Positions 17,470-27,744 of a stretch of 64,000 nucleotides of DNA are shown here, one piece after another. Positions within the stretch are counted from its first letter, which is position 1. Each line of letters begins with the position of its first letter. The stretch comes from DATARH01 sp963773625 (GTDB taxonomy: Bacteria > Pseudomonadota > Alphaproteobacteria > ATCC43930 > CGMCC-115725). Location: the NCBI GenBank assembly GCA_963773625.1, contig CAVZCJ010000009.1, positions 124,001-188,000 on the forward strand, given 5' to 3'. The position numbers and the translations under genes were made by a program. The notes under the pieces were generated by a model. That model had not been told where the DNA came from. It did not search any database and saw only the letters and a program-made list of their open reading frames with translations.

Positions 17470-18017
17470 GCGAACGGCGGGCGACCGCGAAGGTAGCGAT
17501 CGAGCGCCTGACGCAATGTGCGGGCACCGATCTCGACGATCTGTGCGAGGCGACCGAGGCGGCGATCATCGAGGGCGGCGGGTTCGGCTGGCTCAAGCCG
17601 CCGCCGCGCCATGTGCTGGAGAATTACTGGAAGGGCGTGCTGCTGATCCCCGACCGGCGGCTCGTCGTCGGGCGGCTCGACGGCATCATCGCCGGCTCGG
17701 CGCAACTGTCGAAGGCGCCGCGCAACAACGAGGCGCAGAGCTTCGCCGGCACGCTCACGAGCGCCTTTGTCGCGCCGTGGGCGCGCGGACATGGGCTGGC
17801 GCGCGGCATCGTGCTCGAGATCGAGCGGCTGGCGCGCGAGGAGTTGGGCCTTGTCGTGCTCAACCTCGACCTGCGGGCCACGCAGCGCGCCGCGATCAGC
17901 CTCTATGAGGGGCTCAATTATCATCGCTGGGGCACGCACCCGGTCTACGCCCGGGTCGACGGCGAGATCGTGCCCGGCCACTACTATTACAAGCGGCTCG
18001 ACGAGTCGGGGTCGTGA
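17466..18017 (+). CDS. GNAT-family N-acetyltransferase within the histidine operon
   Basis: This is a 183-residue GNAT-fold protein. The acetyl-CoA-binding region is seen as SAFVAPWARGHGLARGIVLE (basic loop R-G-x-G-x-A), and the family's C-terminal strand is in ATQRAAISLYEGLNYHRWG. It overlaps hisH by four bases and hisA by four bases (GTGA), so it is translated as part of the his message. Its substrate is unknown. The tight coupling suggests a conserved partner role or simply a fixed operon position. Confidence 0.85.
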   Translation: MSERRATAKVAIERLTQCAGTDLDDLCEATEAAIIEGGGFGWLKPPPRHVLENYWKGVLLIPDRRLVVGRLDGIIAGSAQLSKAPRNNEAQSFAGTLTSAFVAPWARGHGLARGIVLEIERLAREELGLVVLNLDLRATQRAAISLYEGLNYHRWGTHPVYARVDGEIVPGHYYYKRLDESGS

Positions 18018-18753
18018 TCCTCTTTCCGGCGATCGACCTCAAGGACGGCGTCTGCGTCCGCCTGGTGCGCGGCGAGATGGAGACGGCGACCGTCTTCAAC
18101 CGCGATCCCGCGGCGCAGGCCCGCGAGTTCGCGCTGTGCGGGTTCCGCTGGCTGCACGTCGTCGACCTCGACGGCGCCTTCGCCGGGGCCTCGGTCAACG
18201 GCGAGGCGGTGCGCTCGATCCGCCGCGCGGTCGACCTGAGGATCCAATTGGGCGGCGGCATTCGCGAGCGCGCCGCGATCGACGCCTGGCTCGATCTCGG
18301 CATCGACCGGGTCGTGCTCGGCACCGTGGCGCTGCGCAACCCCGAGCTGGTGCGGCGCGCGGCCGCCGACCACCCGGGGCGCATCGTCGTCGGCATCGAC
18401 GGGAAGAACGGCAAGGTCGCGGTGGAAGGCTGGGCCGAAGTCAGCGAGATCGGCATCGTCGAGCTGGCGCATCGCTTCGCCGATGCCGGGGTCGCGGCGA
18501 TCGTCGTCACCGACATTTCGCGCGACGGCGCGTTGATGGGCATCGACGCCGACGCCATCGCCGGTTTCGCGCGCGCAGGTTGGCATCCCGGTCGTCGCCT
18601 CGGGCGGCGTGTCCTCGCTCGCCGATATCGCCGCACTGAAGGCGCGCGAGCGGGACGGCATCGCCGGGGCGATCATCGGCCGCGCGCTCTATGACGGCAG
18701 CATCGACCCGAAAGCGGCGCTCGCTATCGCCGATGGGAGGCGAGCCATGCTGA
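18014..18753 (+). CDS. hisA: Phosphoribosylformimino-5-aminoimidazole carboxamide ribotide isomerase (two frame breaks)
   Basis: This is a (beta-alpha)8 barrel isomerase of about 245 residues. ILFPAIDLKDGVCVRLVRGE is the N-terminal phosphate/aspartate motif and QLGGGIRERAAIDAWLDLG is the first half-barrel repeat. After a break near 18582, IPVVASGGVSSLADIAALK continues the second half. A further extra G near 18735 hides the true C-terminus: without it the end reads DGGEPC followed by TGA at 18751-18753, which overlaps the hisF start codon. As deposited, the frame runs from hisA into hisF and mimics a fusion. The start is GTG at 18014, overlapping the GNAT stop. Confidence 0.92.
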
Positions 18754-19505
18754 AGATGCGCGTCATCCCCTGCCTCGACGTCAAGGACGGCCGCGTCGTC
18801 AAGGGCGTCAATTTCGTCGATCTGACCGATGCCGGCGACCCGGTCGAGCAGGCGCGCATCTACGACCGCGAGGGCGCCGACGAACTGTGCTTCCTCGACA
18901 TCACCGCCAGCCACGAGAACCGCGACACGATCTACGACGTGGTGCGCCGCACCGCCGAGCAATGCTTCATGCCGCTGACCGTCGGCGGCGGGGTGCGCAC
19001 GGTCGATGACATCCGCCGGCTTCTGTTAGCCGGCACAGATAAGGTGTCGATCAACACCGCCGCCGTCGCCCGCCCCGATTTCGTGCGCGAGGCCGCCAAC
19101 AAATTCGGCAGTCAGTGCATCGTCTGCGCGATCGACGCCAAACAGACCGGCCCTGGCAAGTGGGGCGTCTTCACCCATGGCGGGCGCAACCCGACCGGGC
19201 TCGACGCGGTCGAATGGGCCTGCCGCCTCGCCGATTACGGCGCGGGCGAACTGCTGCTGACCTCGATGGACCGCGACGGCACCAAATCCGGCTTCGACAT
19301 CGCGCTGACCCGCGCCGTCGCCGACGCGGTGCGGGTGCCGGTCATCGCCTCGGGCGGGGTCGGCACGCTCGACCATCTCGTCGAAGGCATCCGCGACGGC
19401 CACGCCACCGCCGTGCTCGCCGCCTCGATCTTCCATTTCGGCACATTCCGCATCGGCGAGGCCAAGGCGCATATGGCCGCCGCCGGCGTGCCGGTGCGGC
19501 TGTAG
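18747..19505 (+). CDS. hisF: Imidazole glycerol phosphate synthase, cyclase subunit
   Basis: This is an intact protein of 252 residues. The catalytic aspartates are in VIPCLDVKDGRVVKGVNF and LLLTSMDRDGTKSGFD, and the phosphate-binding GGGVRTVDDIRRLL and ASGGVGTLDHLV segments are present. The start at 18747 (ATG, MLKMRVIP) overlaps the reconstructed hisA stop; MRVIP one step downstream is an alternative. The partner glutaminase is hisH in the same operon. Confidence 0.96.
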   Translation: MLKMRVIPCLDVKDGRVVKGVNFVDLTDAGDPVEQARIYDREGADELCFLDITASHENRDTIYDVVRRTAEQCFMPLTVGGGVRTVDDIRRLLLAGTDKVSINTAAVARPDFVREAANKFGSQCIVCAIDAKQTGPGKWGVFTHGGRNPTGLDAVEWACRLADYGAGELLLTSMDRDGTKSGFDIALTRAVADAVRVPVIASGGVGTLDHLVEGIRDGHATAVLAASIFHFGTFRIGEAKAHMAAAGVPVRL

Positions 19506-19507
19506 CG

Positions 19508-19834
19508 ATGGCCGACCATCTCGGCGAGGCGCTGGCGCGGCTGTGGCGCACGATCGAGGCGCGGCGCGGCGCCAGCCCGGACTCGTCCTACACCGCAAAG
19601 CTGCTCGCCGCCGGCCCGGCGGGAGTCGCGCGCAAACTAGGCGAGGAATCGCTCGAGGCGGTGATCGAGGCGGTGAAGGGCGACAAGAGCGCCCTCACCC
19701 GTGAAAGCGCCGATGTGCTCTATCACCTGCTGGTGTTGTGGGAAGCCGCCGGGCTGTCCCCCGACGATGTCGCCGCCGAACTGGCCCGGCGCGAGGGCAC
19801 CTCAGGGATCGAGGAAAAGCGCAGCCGGAAATAG
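19508..19834 (+). CDS. hisE: Phosphoribosyl-ATP pyrophosphatase
   Basis: This is a protein of 108 residues and the second enzyme of histidine synthesis. The MazG-like helical motif KLGEESLEAVIEAVKGDKSA carries the metal-binding acidic residues, followed by TRESADVLYHLLVLW. It starts three bases after hisF and is the last gene of the operon. hisI, hisG, hisC and hisD are not in the window. Confidence 0.95.
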   Translation: MADHLGEALARLWRTIEARRGASPDSSYTAKLLAAGPAGVARKLGEESLEAVIEAVKGDKSALTRESADVLYHLLVLWEAAGLSPDDVAAELARREGTSGIEEKRSRK

Positions 19835-19840
19835 CACTGA

Positions 19841-19915
19841 CCCTCACCCTTCCCTCTCCCGCAATGCGGGAGAGGGTGGATCGCGGCGGCTCCTGCCGAC
19901 GCGAGCCGGGTAAGG
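19841..19915. repeat. Palindromic intergenic repeat, family D
   Basis: CCCTCTCCCGCAATGCGGGAGAGGG forms an 11-bp hairpin, and the outer arms CCCTCACCC and GGGTAAGGGTT are partly complementary. It lies between the convergent hisE and mutY genes and may act as a two-way terminator. Only one copy is seen here. Confidence 0.7.
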
Positions 19916-19927
19916 GTTCGGGCGATC

Positions 19928-20976
19928 TCAGGCCAGCACCGATAGCGCGTGCTTCACGACCTTCTTGGTCAGGGTCGGGAAGGCGTAATCCTTGAACTGC
20001 GTCGGGCGTCGCCCAGATGCCGTCGGGCGGCTCGCCGGTCGCGCCGGCGAGGATCGTCAGATCCAGCGGAAAATGGGTGAAGCCGTGCCGCACCGTGCCC
20101 GGCAACGCGGTCCATTTGGCCTGGGCCGGGGCTGAGCCAGCGCCTCGTCGATGTCCCACGTCGCCTCGCGCCACGGGGTCGAGGGCACCTCGATCATCCC
20201 GCCGAGCAACCCCTTCTCCTCGCGGCGGCGCAGCAACACCGCGCCGTCGCCGCGCTGCAGCCAGAACACGACGCCCTGGCGCAGCGGCCGCTCCGGTTTC
20301 TCAGCCGGCACCGGCAAATCCTCGGCGAAGCCGCCGGCGCGCGCGGCGCAGCCCTTCTGCCACGGGCACAGCACGCAACGCGGCTTGCGCGGGGTGCAGA
20401 TCGTCGCGCCCAGATCCATCATCGCCTGGGCGAAATCGCCGGCGCGCTCCGCCGGCACCAGCTCGCGCGCCAGCGCCCGGAGTTTCGGCTTTGCCGCCGG
20501 CATCGGCTTCGCGCACCGCGAAGAGCCGCGCCACCACCCGCTCGACATTGCCGTCGACCGCGGCCTCGCGCCGGTCGAAGGCGATCGCGGCGATCGCCGC
20601 CGCGGTGTAGTCGCCGATTCCCGGCAGCGCGCGCAGTCCCGCGACATCGTCGGGAAACATCCCGCCATGCCGCTCGACCACGGCGCGGGCGCAGGCATGC
20701 AGGTTGCGGGCGCGGGCGTAATAGCCGAGCCCCTGCCACTGATGCAGCACCTCGTCGAGCGAGGCCGCGGCCAGCGACGAAACATCGGGCCAGCGCGCCA
20801 CGAATCGGCCAAAATAGGGAGCGACGGTCACCACCGTCGTTTGCTGCAGCATGATCTCGCTGAGCCAGACCCGGTACGGGTCCGGCCGCTCGCCCGGCGG
20901 CGAGCGCCATGGCAGGTGTGCGGCGGTGGCGGTCATACCAGGCGAGCAGCGCCGCCGAGTCGGGTGTGGAGGGCAT
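19928..20976 (-). CDS. mutY: A/G-specific adenine glycosylase (four frame breaks)
   Basis: This is a base-excision repair enzyme of about 348 residues that removes adenine opposite 8-oxoguanine. The N-terminus MPSTPDSAALLAWYDRHRR leads, after a break near 20929, into TLPWRSPPGERPDPYRVWLS. The catalytic region IMLQQTTVV, the helix-hairpin-helix ALPGIGDYTAAAI and the iron-sulfur cluster CTPRKPRCVLCPWQKGC (C-x6-C-x2-C-x5-C) follow. The C-terminal NUDIX-like 8-oxoG recognition domain ends DYAFPTLTKKVVKHAL. Further breaks are near 20510, 20130 (a net deletion) and 20010. It is divergent from the DUF721 gene, and the two start codons share bases CATG. Confidence 0.9.
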
Positions 20977-21523
20977 GAGCGAGTCGAGTCTATCTCGCGA
21001 CAGAAGACGGAGGCGAGCGCCGGCCCGGGTTCCGCGCCGCCGGCGCCAGCCTGCCGCGGATCGTCGGCACCGATTGTCGCACGGCACGGCGGCGGGGTTC
21101 TTGCCAGGCTCAAAGCCGACTGGGCGGCGATCATCGGCCCCGAACTCGGCGATGTCGACCTGGCCGGAGGCGCTGGTCGCGCGACGGCGTCCTGAAGCTG
21201 CGCGTCGCCTCCGCTAAGGCGCTGGAAATCCAGCACCGCGCGCCGCTCCTCGTCGAGCGCATCAATCTGTTCTTCGGCCGCGCGGCGGTGAGCCGGCTCG
21301 CGCTGGTTCAGGGCCCGCTGCCTCTGCCCAACGCGGCGCCGCCGCGCGAGATCGGCTCGCCCGCTTGCCGCCGAGCGAAGCCGCCGCGCTCGGCCGCCAG
21401 CTCGCCGAAATCGTCGATCCCGAGCTGCGCGAGGCGCTCGACCGGCTCGGCCGGGCGGTCGATCGGAAGCGAGCGATAAACCGACGAGCGGCGAGGATTG
21501 CGCACTCGGATCGGACTCTCTAA
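20975..21523 (+). CDS. DUF721 (DciA-like) protein, several frame breaks
   Basis: Pieces in three frames join into a DUF721 protein of about 181 residues. They are a GFRAAGASLPRIVG start region, then ARHGGGVLARLKADWAAIIG, then DGVLKLRVASAKALEIQHRA and PLLVERINLFFGRAAVSRL, then an alphaproteobacterial C-terminal extension with EIVDPELREALDRLGRA. DUF721 includes DciA, the predicted loader of DnaB helicase in bacteria lacking DnaC. The position between mutY and a DsbA-like gene upstream of smc is a common alphaproteobacterial arrangement. About five breaks occur; the exact start is uncertain. Confidence 0.7.
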
Positions 21524-21550
21524 CATCAACATCTAGTAGCGAGGTCGCCC

Positions 21551-22192
21551 TTGAAACGGGAAATCTGGTTTACATTGGTCGCTGTGTTGACCTTGGCCGC
21601 AGCCGCGCCAGCCCCGGCGCAAGCGCCGGCCAATCCGCCGCCTGCCGCCCCGGCGAACCCGCTGGCGCTCACCCCGGACGATCGCATCCTCGGCAAGCCC
21701 GACGCGCCCATCACCATCATCGAGTACGGCTCGCTGACCTGTCCGCACTGCGCCGCCTTCGACGCGGAAGTGATGCCGAAGCTCAAGGAGAAATGGATCG
21801 ATTCGGGCAAGGCAAAACTCGTGTTCCGGCCATTCCCGCGCGACGAGGCCGACCTGCACGCCTTCGCGGTCGCGCTGTGCGTTCCGCCCGACCGATACTA
21901 TCCCTTTACCGACGCGCTGTTCTCCAGCCAGGAACAGTGGGCCAACGGCCTCGGATACCAAGGCGGCGCTGGGGCGAATAGCGTCTGCTCGGCGGGTTGA
22001 ACAAGGACAAGTTCAGCGCCTGCTGGGACGACAAGACCGTCGGAGACACTCTGCTCGCCAGCCGGCTTGTGGCCAGCAAACAATTGGGCGTGGACTTCGA
22101 CCCCGACCTTCTTCATCAACGGCAAGAAGTTCGATGGCGCGCCGACGGTGGACGCGTTCGACGCGGCGCTGAGCAAGCTGGCGGGCTCGTAA
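21551..22192 (+). CDS. DsbA-family thiol:disulfide protein, exported (frame breaks)
   Basis: This protein of about 212 residues starts with TTG at 21551. A signal peptide (IWFTLVAVLTLAAAAPAPAQ) is followed by a proline/alanine-rich linker. A thioredoxin fold comes next, with TIIEYGSLTCPHCAAFDAEV containing the redox CPHC. After breaks near 21966, 21984 and 22109, GLNKDKFSACWDDKTVGDTL and TPTFFINGKKFDGAPTVDAF complete the fold; TPTF carries the cis-proline. It probably oxidises or isomerises disulfides in periplasmic proteins. It lies eight bases upstream of smc. Confidence 0.87.
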
Positions 22193-22199
22193 CCGAGCG

Positions 22200-25100
22200 A
22201 TGCAGGTCGACCGCCTCCGCCTTGCCGGGTTCAAATCCTTTGTCGATCCGACCGAGCTGACGATCGAGCCGGGTCTGACCGGGATCGTCGGCCCCAATGG
22301 CTGCGGCAAGTCGAACCTGGTCGAGGCGCTGCGCTGGGTGATGGGCGAGGCGTCGGCGCGGCGGCTGCGCGGCGGCGAGATGGACGACGTGATCTTCGCC
22401 GGCTCGGCCACCCGGCCGGCGCGCAACGTCGCCGAGGTCTCGCTGACCCTCGACAATGCCACCCGCGACGCCGCCTTTACCTTCAACGACCGCGACGCGA
22501 TCGAGGTGGTGCGCCGCATCGAGCGCAGCTCCGGCTCCGCGTACCGCATCAATGGCCGCGAGGCGCGGGCTCGCGACGTGCAGCTGCTGTTCGCCGACGC
22601 CGCGACCGGCGCGCATTCGGGCGGGCTCGTCAGCCAGGGCCGCATCGGCGCGCTGATCAACGCCAAGCCGGCGGAGCGGCGGGTGCTGCTCGACGAGGCG
22701 GCGGGCACTGCCGGGCTCCACCAGCGCCGCCACGAGGCCGAACTCAAGCTGAAGGGCACCGAGGACAATCTGCTGCGGGTCGACGACGTCATCGTGACGA
22801 TGACGCAGCAACTCGATGGGCTGAAGCGCCAGGCCCGGCAGGCGCAGCGCTATCGCCATCTATCCGAGCAGATCCGCCGCACCGAGGCGCGGCTGCTCGA
22901 TGCGCGCTGGCGCGACGCGCTCGCCGACGGCGAACGCGTCGCCGCCGAATTGCGCGAGGCCGAGCGCGACGTCGCCGCCGCGACCGAACGCGCGGCCTTC
23001 GCCGAGCGCGGCCGCGCCGCGGCCGAGGAGGCGGTGCCGCCGCTGCGGATGAGCGAGGCCACCGCCGCGGCAGCGCTGCACCGCATCACACATGCCCGCC
23101 AGGCGCTGGAGCAGGAACTCGGACGCATCGCCACGGCGCGCCAGGAGGCGGCGCGCCGGCGCGACCAGATCGCCGGCGACATTCGCCGCGAGGACGAACA
23201 CGTCGCCGATGCCGATGCGGCGCTGGCGCGGCTCGCCGAGGAACGGCGCGGGCTCGAACACAACGACGCCGGCAACGACAAGGCCCAGGCGACGGCCGCC
23301 GCCGCGCTTGAACACGCCGCCGCCGAACTGGCCGCCGCCGAGATCGGCCTGCAGCAGATGACCGAGGCCGCCGCGACGGGCGAAGCGCGGCGGGTTGCCC
23401 TGCAGCGCCAGCGCGCCGAGCTGGCCGAACGGCAGAACCAGTTGCAGCGGCGGGTTGACGAGAGCGTGGAGCAGCGGCGCGAGCTTGCCGCGGCCGCGGT
23501 GCCCGAAGCGGCGCTGGCCGCGGCCGGAGCGGCGATCGCCCAGGCGTCGGCGGCGGCCGAAGCCGCCCGCGCGGCAGGTGTTGTCGCCGCCGAGCGCCTG
23601 CTCGCCGCGCGCGCCGATGAGGCCGCCGCGATCGACGCCGCGCGCGATGCCGAGCGCCGTCTCGCGCGGCTCAATGCCGAGGCGGAGGCGCTCGCCAGCG
23701 TTTTGTCGCCGGCGCCTGGCGGCGGCGAGGCTGGCGGCCCCTCGGTGCTGGCGCTGATCCAAGTACCACCGGGCCTCGAGGCCGCGACGGCGGCGCTCTT
23801 CGACGACGAGCTGGCCGCGCCGCTCTTCGGACTCGCCCGGGAGGAGGCTAGCGGCTGGGTCGAACTACCGCCGCTCGATCACGCCGCCACGCTGCCCGAC
23901 GGCGCGCGCCCGCTTGCCGCCGAAATCGCCGCGCCGCCGGCGCTCGCCCGCCGCCTGACCCAGGCCGGGCTCGTCAACGGCGAGGCGGAGGGCTGGCGGC
24001 TGCAACCCAGGCTCGCCGCCGGCCAATGCCTCGTCGATCGCGACGGGCAGGCTGTGGCGCTGGGACGGATTCGCGCGACGCACGCCGGGCGCGGGCGGCG
24101 CGGCCGAGCAGCTGCGGCAGCGCAATCGCCTCGTCGCGATCACCGCCGAAATCGCCACCGCAGAAACCGCAGTTCCGCAAGGACGAAGCGGCGGCTGCGG
24201 CAGCGATGACGCAGACGCAAACATGCGCCGCCGCCGAGCGCGAAGCCGCCGCGGGTTTGCGGCAGGCCGAAGCAGCCCTGGCGGCATGCCGCGCCGACGA
24301 GGCCGAGCTCGCCCGCCGCGCGCTCGGCGCCGAAACCCGACTCGCCGCGCTCGGCGACGCCGCCGAAAAGCTCGCCGCCGACCTTGCGGAAATCGCGGCG
24401 CAAGCGGCCGAAACCGAGCGCAATCTGGCATCGATGCCAGATCCGGCGCTGGCGCGAGCCGGGCTCGACGGCGCTCGCGCCCAGGCCGCCGCCGCACGCC
24501 GTCATGAAAGCGAAGCGCAGGCGTCGCTCGCTCGCTTGGCGCAGGAAGTGGAGTCGCGGCGCCAGCGTATCGCAGCAATCGCCGCCGAGAGCCGGTCCTG
24601 GCAAGGCCGTCGTGAGCGCGCGCTGGCGCAACGGCAGGTGCTGTCCGACCGCCAGGCCGCGATCGACGCCGAGATCGCCGGGCTGGCGGCGCGACCCGCC
24701 GCGATCGCCATCGAAAGCGAGACCCTGGCGCAAACCCTGGCGGAGGCTACGGCAGCGCAGCGCGCCGCCGCCGACGCGCTTGCCGCCGGCGAGACACGAC
24801 TGCGCGAAACCGGCGAAGCGGCGCGCCAGGCCGGGCAAAATCTGTCGGCGGCGCGCGAAGAACGAGCGCGCTGCGAGGTGCGCCGCGACGGCGCGGCGGC
24901 GGCGCAGGAACGCCTGCGCGAAGAAATTCACGAGCGGCTGGAAACCCTACCCGAGGCGTTGGCCGAGCTCGCCGAGGCCGATGACAAGACGGCCGGCCGA
25001 CCCGGCGGCGCTCGACGCTCGGTTGGAACGCCTGACGCGCGAGCGCGAGGCGATCGGCCCGGTCAATCTCGTCGCCGAACGCGAGGCGCGGGAAGTCGGC

Positions 25101-25694
25101 GAGCGGGTCGAGAGCCTGCAGAACGAGCGCGTCGAGCTGACCGAGGCGATCGCCCGGCTGCGCCGCGGCATCGCCGCGCTCGACCAGGAAGGGCGCAAGC
25201 GCCTGGCCGGCGCCTTCGACAAGCTCAACGCGCATTTCGGCGAGCTGTTCGAGCGGCTATTCGGCGGGGGGCGCGCGCATCTCGCGCTGACCGACGCGGA
25301 CGATCCGCTCGACGCCGGGCTCGAAATCATGGCGAGCCCGCCGGGCAAGAAGCTGCAGAGCCTGTCGCTGCTGTCGGGCGGCGAGCAGGCGCTGACCGCG
25401 ATCGCGCTGATCTTCGCGGTGTTCCTCACCAACCCGGCGCCGATCTGCGTGCTCGACGAGGTCGACGCGCCGCTCGACGATGCCAATGTCGAGCGCTTTT
25501 GCCGGCTGATCGCCGAAACGGCCGACGCGACCGGAACGCGGTTCCTGCTGATCACCCACCACCGCATCACGATGGCGCATATGGACCGCCTGTTCGGCGT
25601 GACCATGCCCGAGCAAGGCGTATCGCAACTGGTGTCGGTCGATCTCGCCCGCGCCGCCGAGCTGCGCGAGACGCACTATGCAGCGGCCCAATAG
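22200..25694 (+). CDS. smc: Chromosome segregation protein SMC (three frame breaks)
   Basis: This is the condensin ATPase, about 1163 residues. The N-terminal Walker A is GPNGCGKSN at residues 31-39. A first long coiled coil rich in Ala, Glu and Arg runs from about 165 to 495, the hinge lies around 23690-24060, and a second coiled coil follows. The C-terminal ABC signature LSLLSGGEQALTAIALIFAV and Walker B ICVLDEVDAPLDDANVERF are near 25370-25500. Breaks at about 24058, 24173 and 24995 (one extra base each) split the second coiled coil. The gene is normally essential or near-essential in fast-growing cells, so a real triple knock-out is unlikely. Confidence 0.95.
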
Positions 25695-25787
25695 GCTTCC
25701 GAAGGCGCTGTGGGAATACCTGCTAGACCGTTTAATAACTAATTGAATTCATGCGTGATTTTGCCTCGGCTGAAACTGGCGCGCGGC

Positions 25788-25816
25788 TTGACAGCGGGCA
25801 GGTGCCTCTTTATTTT
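25788..25816 (+). promoter_or_regulatory. Sigma70-type promoter for the ATP synthase Fo operon
   Basis: TTGACA at 25788-25793 and TATTTT at 25811-25816 are separated by exactly 17 bases, about 50 bases before the atpI ATG at 25870. The -35 box is a perfect match to the consensus, and the surrounding 130 bases are AT-richer than the genes on either side. Confidence 0.65.
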
Positions 25817-25869
25817 GCGCCCCGCCCTTGGCCGGTTTCGACCAGGGGTGGGATGCTGTTGGCTGTGCG

Positions 25870-26217
25870 ATGAGCGAGAGGCGGCCGCCGGATGAATTGG
25901 CGCGGCTCGGCAAGCGGCTCGAAGCGGCACGGTCGCGGCGGGGCGAAGAGCCGTTCGCTGGCGGCGGCGATGGCGCCGGGCAGCAGCAGGCTCTCGGTGT
26001 CGGCTTCCGCATCGGCATCGAGTTCGTCGTGGCGATCATCGTCGCGACCGGGTTGGGCTGGGCGTTCGACCGTGCGCTCGGCACCCGCCCGTTCGGGATG
26101 ATCGTGTTGTTTTTTCTAGGGGTCGCGGCCGGCATGCTCAACGTCTATCGCGCGATCACCGGCCAGAGCGCGGCGGTCGGTTTCCGGCCGAAGCGGGACG
26201 CGGAGAGGAAAGACTAA
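25870..26217 (+). CDS. atpI: ATP synthase subunit I (AtpI/AtpZ type)
   Basis: This protein of 115 residues has a charged N-terminus (ERRPPDELARLGKRLEAARS) and two membrane helices (FRIGIEFVVAIIVATGLGWAF is about the first, MIVLFFLGVAAGMLNVYRAI the second), with the family's conserved central DRALGTRPFG. AtpI proteins help assemble the c-ring and may transport magnesium. It opens the Fo operon; atpB follows two bases after its stop. An in-frame TTG upstream at 25828 would add 14 residues and is less likely. Confidence 0.85.
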   Translation: MSERRPPDELARLGKRLEAARSRRGEEPFAGGGDGAGQQQALGVGFRIGIEFVVAIIVATGLGWAFDRALGTRPFGMIVLFFLGVAAGMLNVYRAITGQSAAVGFRPKRDAERKD

Positions 26218-26219
26218 CA

Positions 26220-26955
26220 GTGGCCCTGGAGCTGCACCCGCTCGACCAGTTCAAGATCGAGCCGCTGATCCCGATCCATATCGGCGGGCTCGACGTGTCC
26301 TACACCAATTCGGCGCTGTTCATGACCATCGCGGTGATCCTGATCACCTCGCTGCTGGTGTTCGGGACGCGAGCGCGGCGCGCTGGTGCCGGGGCGCTGG
26401 CAGTCGATCGCGGAGATGAGCTACGAGTTCGTCGCCGACATGGTCGAGACCAACGCCGGGCACGGCGCCGAGCCCTATTTCCCGTTTGTCTTCACCCTGT
26501 TCATGTTCGTGCTGTTCGCCAACTTGCTGGGCCTAATCCCTTACAGCTTCACGGTAACGAGCCACATCATCGTCACCTTCGCGCTCGCCGCGATCGTGTT
26601 CATCGGCGTCACGATCATCGGCTTCATCAAGCACGGCGCGCATTTCCTGCGCCTGTTCGTGCCCGAGGGCGTGCCGGTCATCCTGCTGCTGTCTGCTCGT
26701 GCCGATCGAGCTGCTGTCCTATTTCATCCGGCCCGTTCACGCTGTCGATCCGGCTGTTCGCCAACATGCTGGCCGGGCCACACGATGCTGGCGATCTTCG
26801 GCGGCTTCGCCGCGAGCGTCGGCCTGTTGGCGATCCTGCCGGTCGCGCTCGACGTCGCGATCCTCGCGCTCGAAGTGCTGGTCGCGGCGCTCCAGGCCTA
26901 CGTCTTCGCGATCCTCACCTGCCTCTATCTGCGCGACGCGCTTCACCTCCACTAA
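26220..26955 (+). CDS. atpB: ATP synthase Fo subunit a (four frame breaks)
   Basis: This is the proton channel subunit, about 243 residues. The GTG start gives ALELHPLDQFKIEPLIPIHI. The first helix is FMTIAVILITSLLVF. After a break near 26370, PGRWQSIAEMSYEFVADMVE and VFTLFMFVLFANLLGLIPYS follow. The channel helix with its essential arginine reads TLSIRLFANMLAG across breaks near 26738 and 26780, and another break is near 26692. The C-terminus AALQAYVFAILTCLYLRDAL is intact. These breaks in an essential gene are the strongest evidence that the base sequence, not the gene, is faulty. Confidence 0.94.
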
Positions 26956-26982
26956 CCGCCTCAGAAACCTAGGGGACTACCG

Positions 26983-27210
26983 ATGGATCTTGCTTCCGCG
27001 AAAATGATCGGCGCCGGCTTGGCGTGCATCGCCCTTGTCGGCGCCGGCATCGGCATCGGCAACGTGTTCTCGTCGCTGATCAGCGCCGTCGCGCGCAACC
27101 CAGCGGCGCAGCCGCAGGTGCAGCCGTTTGCGTTCCTCGGCTTCGCGCTGGCCGAGGCGACGGGACTGTTCGGGCTGGCGATCGCCTTCCTGATCCTGTT
27201 CGTATTCTAG
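26983..27210 (+). CDS. atpE: ATP synthase Fo subunit c
   Basis: This is an intact 75-residue hairpin of two membrane helices. The first carries the glycine-rich GAGIGIGN motif, the polar loop ARNPAAQPQ contacts subunit gamma/epsilon, and E58 in FALAEATGLF is the proton-binding carboxylate. The motif fits a proton rather than sodium rotor. It lies 27 bases after atpB. Confidence 0.97.
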   Translation: MDLASAKMIGAGLACIALVGAGIGIGNVFSSLISAVARNPAAQPQVQPFAFLGFALAEATGLFGLAIAFLILFVF

Positions 27211-27248
27211 GCTCGCGCCATGCCGCCGGCCGCCCCGCCATCGCCCGG

Positions 27249-27744
27249 ATGCCGCAACTCGACTACCACACCTTTCCCAGCAGCTGGTCTGGCTGGCGAT
27301 CTCTTTTGTCGTCCTCTACATCCTGATGACGACGCTCGGCCTGCCCAAGGTCAGAGCGGCGATCGAAGGTCGGCGGCACCGCCTCGACGGCGATCTCGCT
27401 CGCGCGGCCGCGGCGAAGCAGGACGCCGAGACCGCCCTCGCCGCCTACCAGAAGACCCTGGCCGACGCTCGTGCCGCGGCACAGGACACGCTGCGCCAGA
27501 CCGGTACAAAAGCTGGCCGCCGAGGCGGCGGAACGGCAGCGCCAGCTCACCGCGACGCTGACCGCGCAGATCGAGGCGGCGGAGGCGCGCATCGCCGCCA
27601 GCAAGGAGCAGGCGCTGGGTGAAATCCGCAGCGTCGCCGCCGAGGTCGGCAGCGCCGTGGTCGAGAAGCTGACCGGCGCGGCGCCCGAGCGGCGCGGCGA
27701 TGACCAGTGCGGTGAACCGGATCGCCGGCGGGCGGGCAGCCTGA
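27249..27744 (+). CDS. atpG: ATP synthase Fo subunit b' (three frame breaks)
   Basis: This is the first of two b-type stator subunits, about 164 residues, as in alphaproteobacteria and phototrophs. MPQLDYHTF is followed, after a net one-base loss near 27280, by the membrane helix QLVWLAISFVVLYILMTTLG. A long alanine/glutamate-rich stalk helix comes next, with breaks near 27508 and 27692. The end MTSAVNRIAGGRAA meets TGA at 27742-27744, overlapping the ATG of the next gene. An earlier ATG at 27220 could be the start if another error lies between. Confidence 0.85.
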
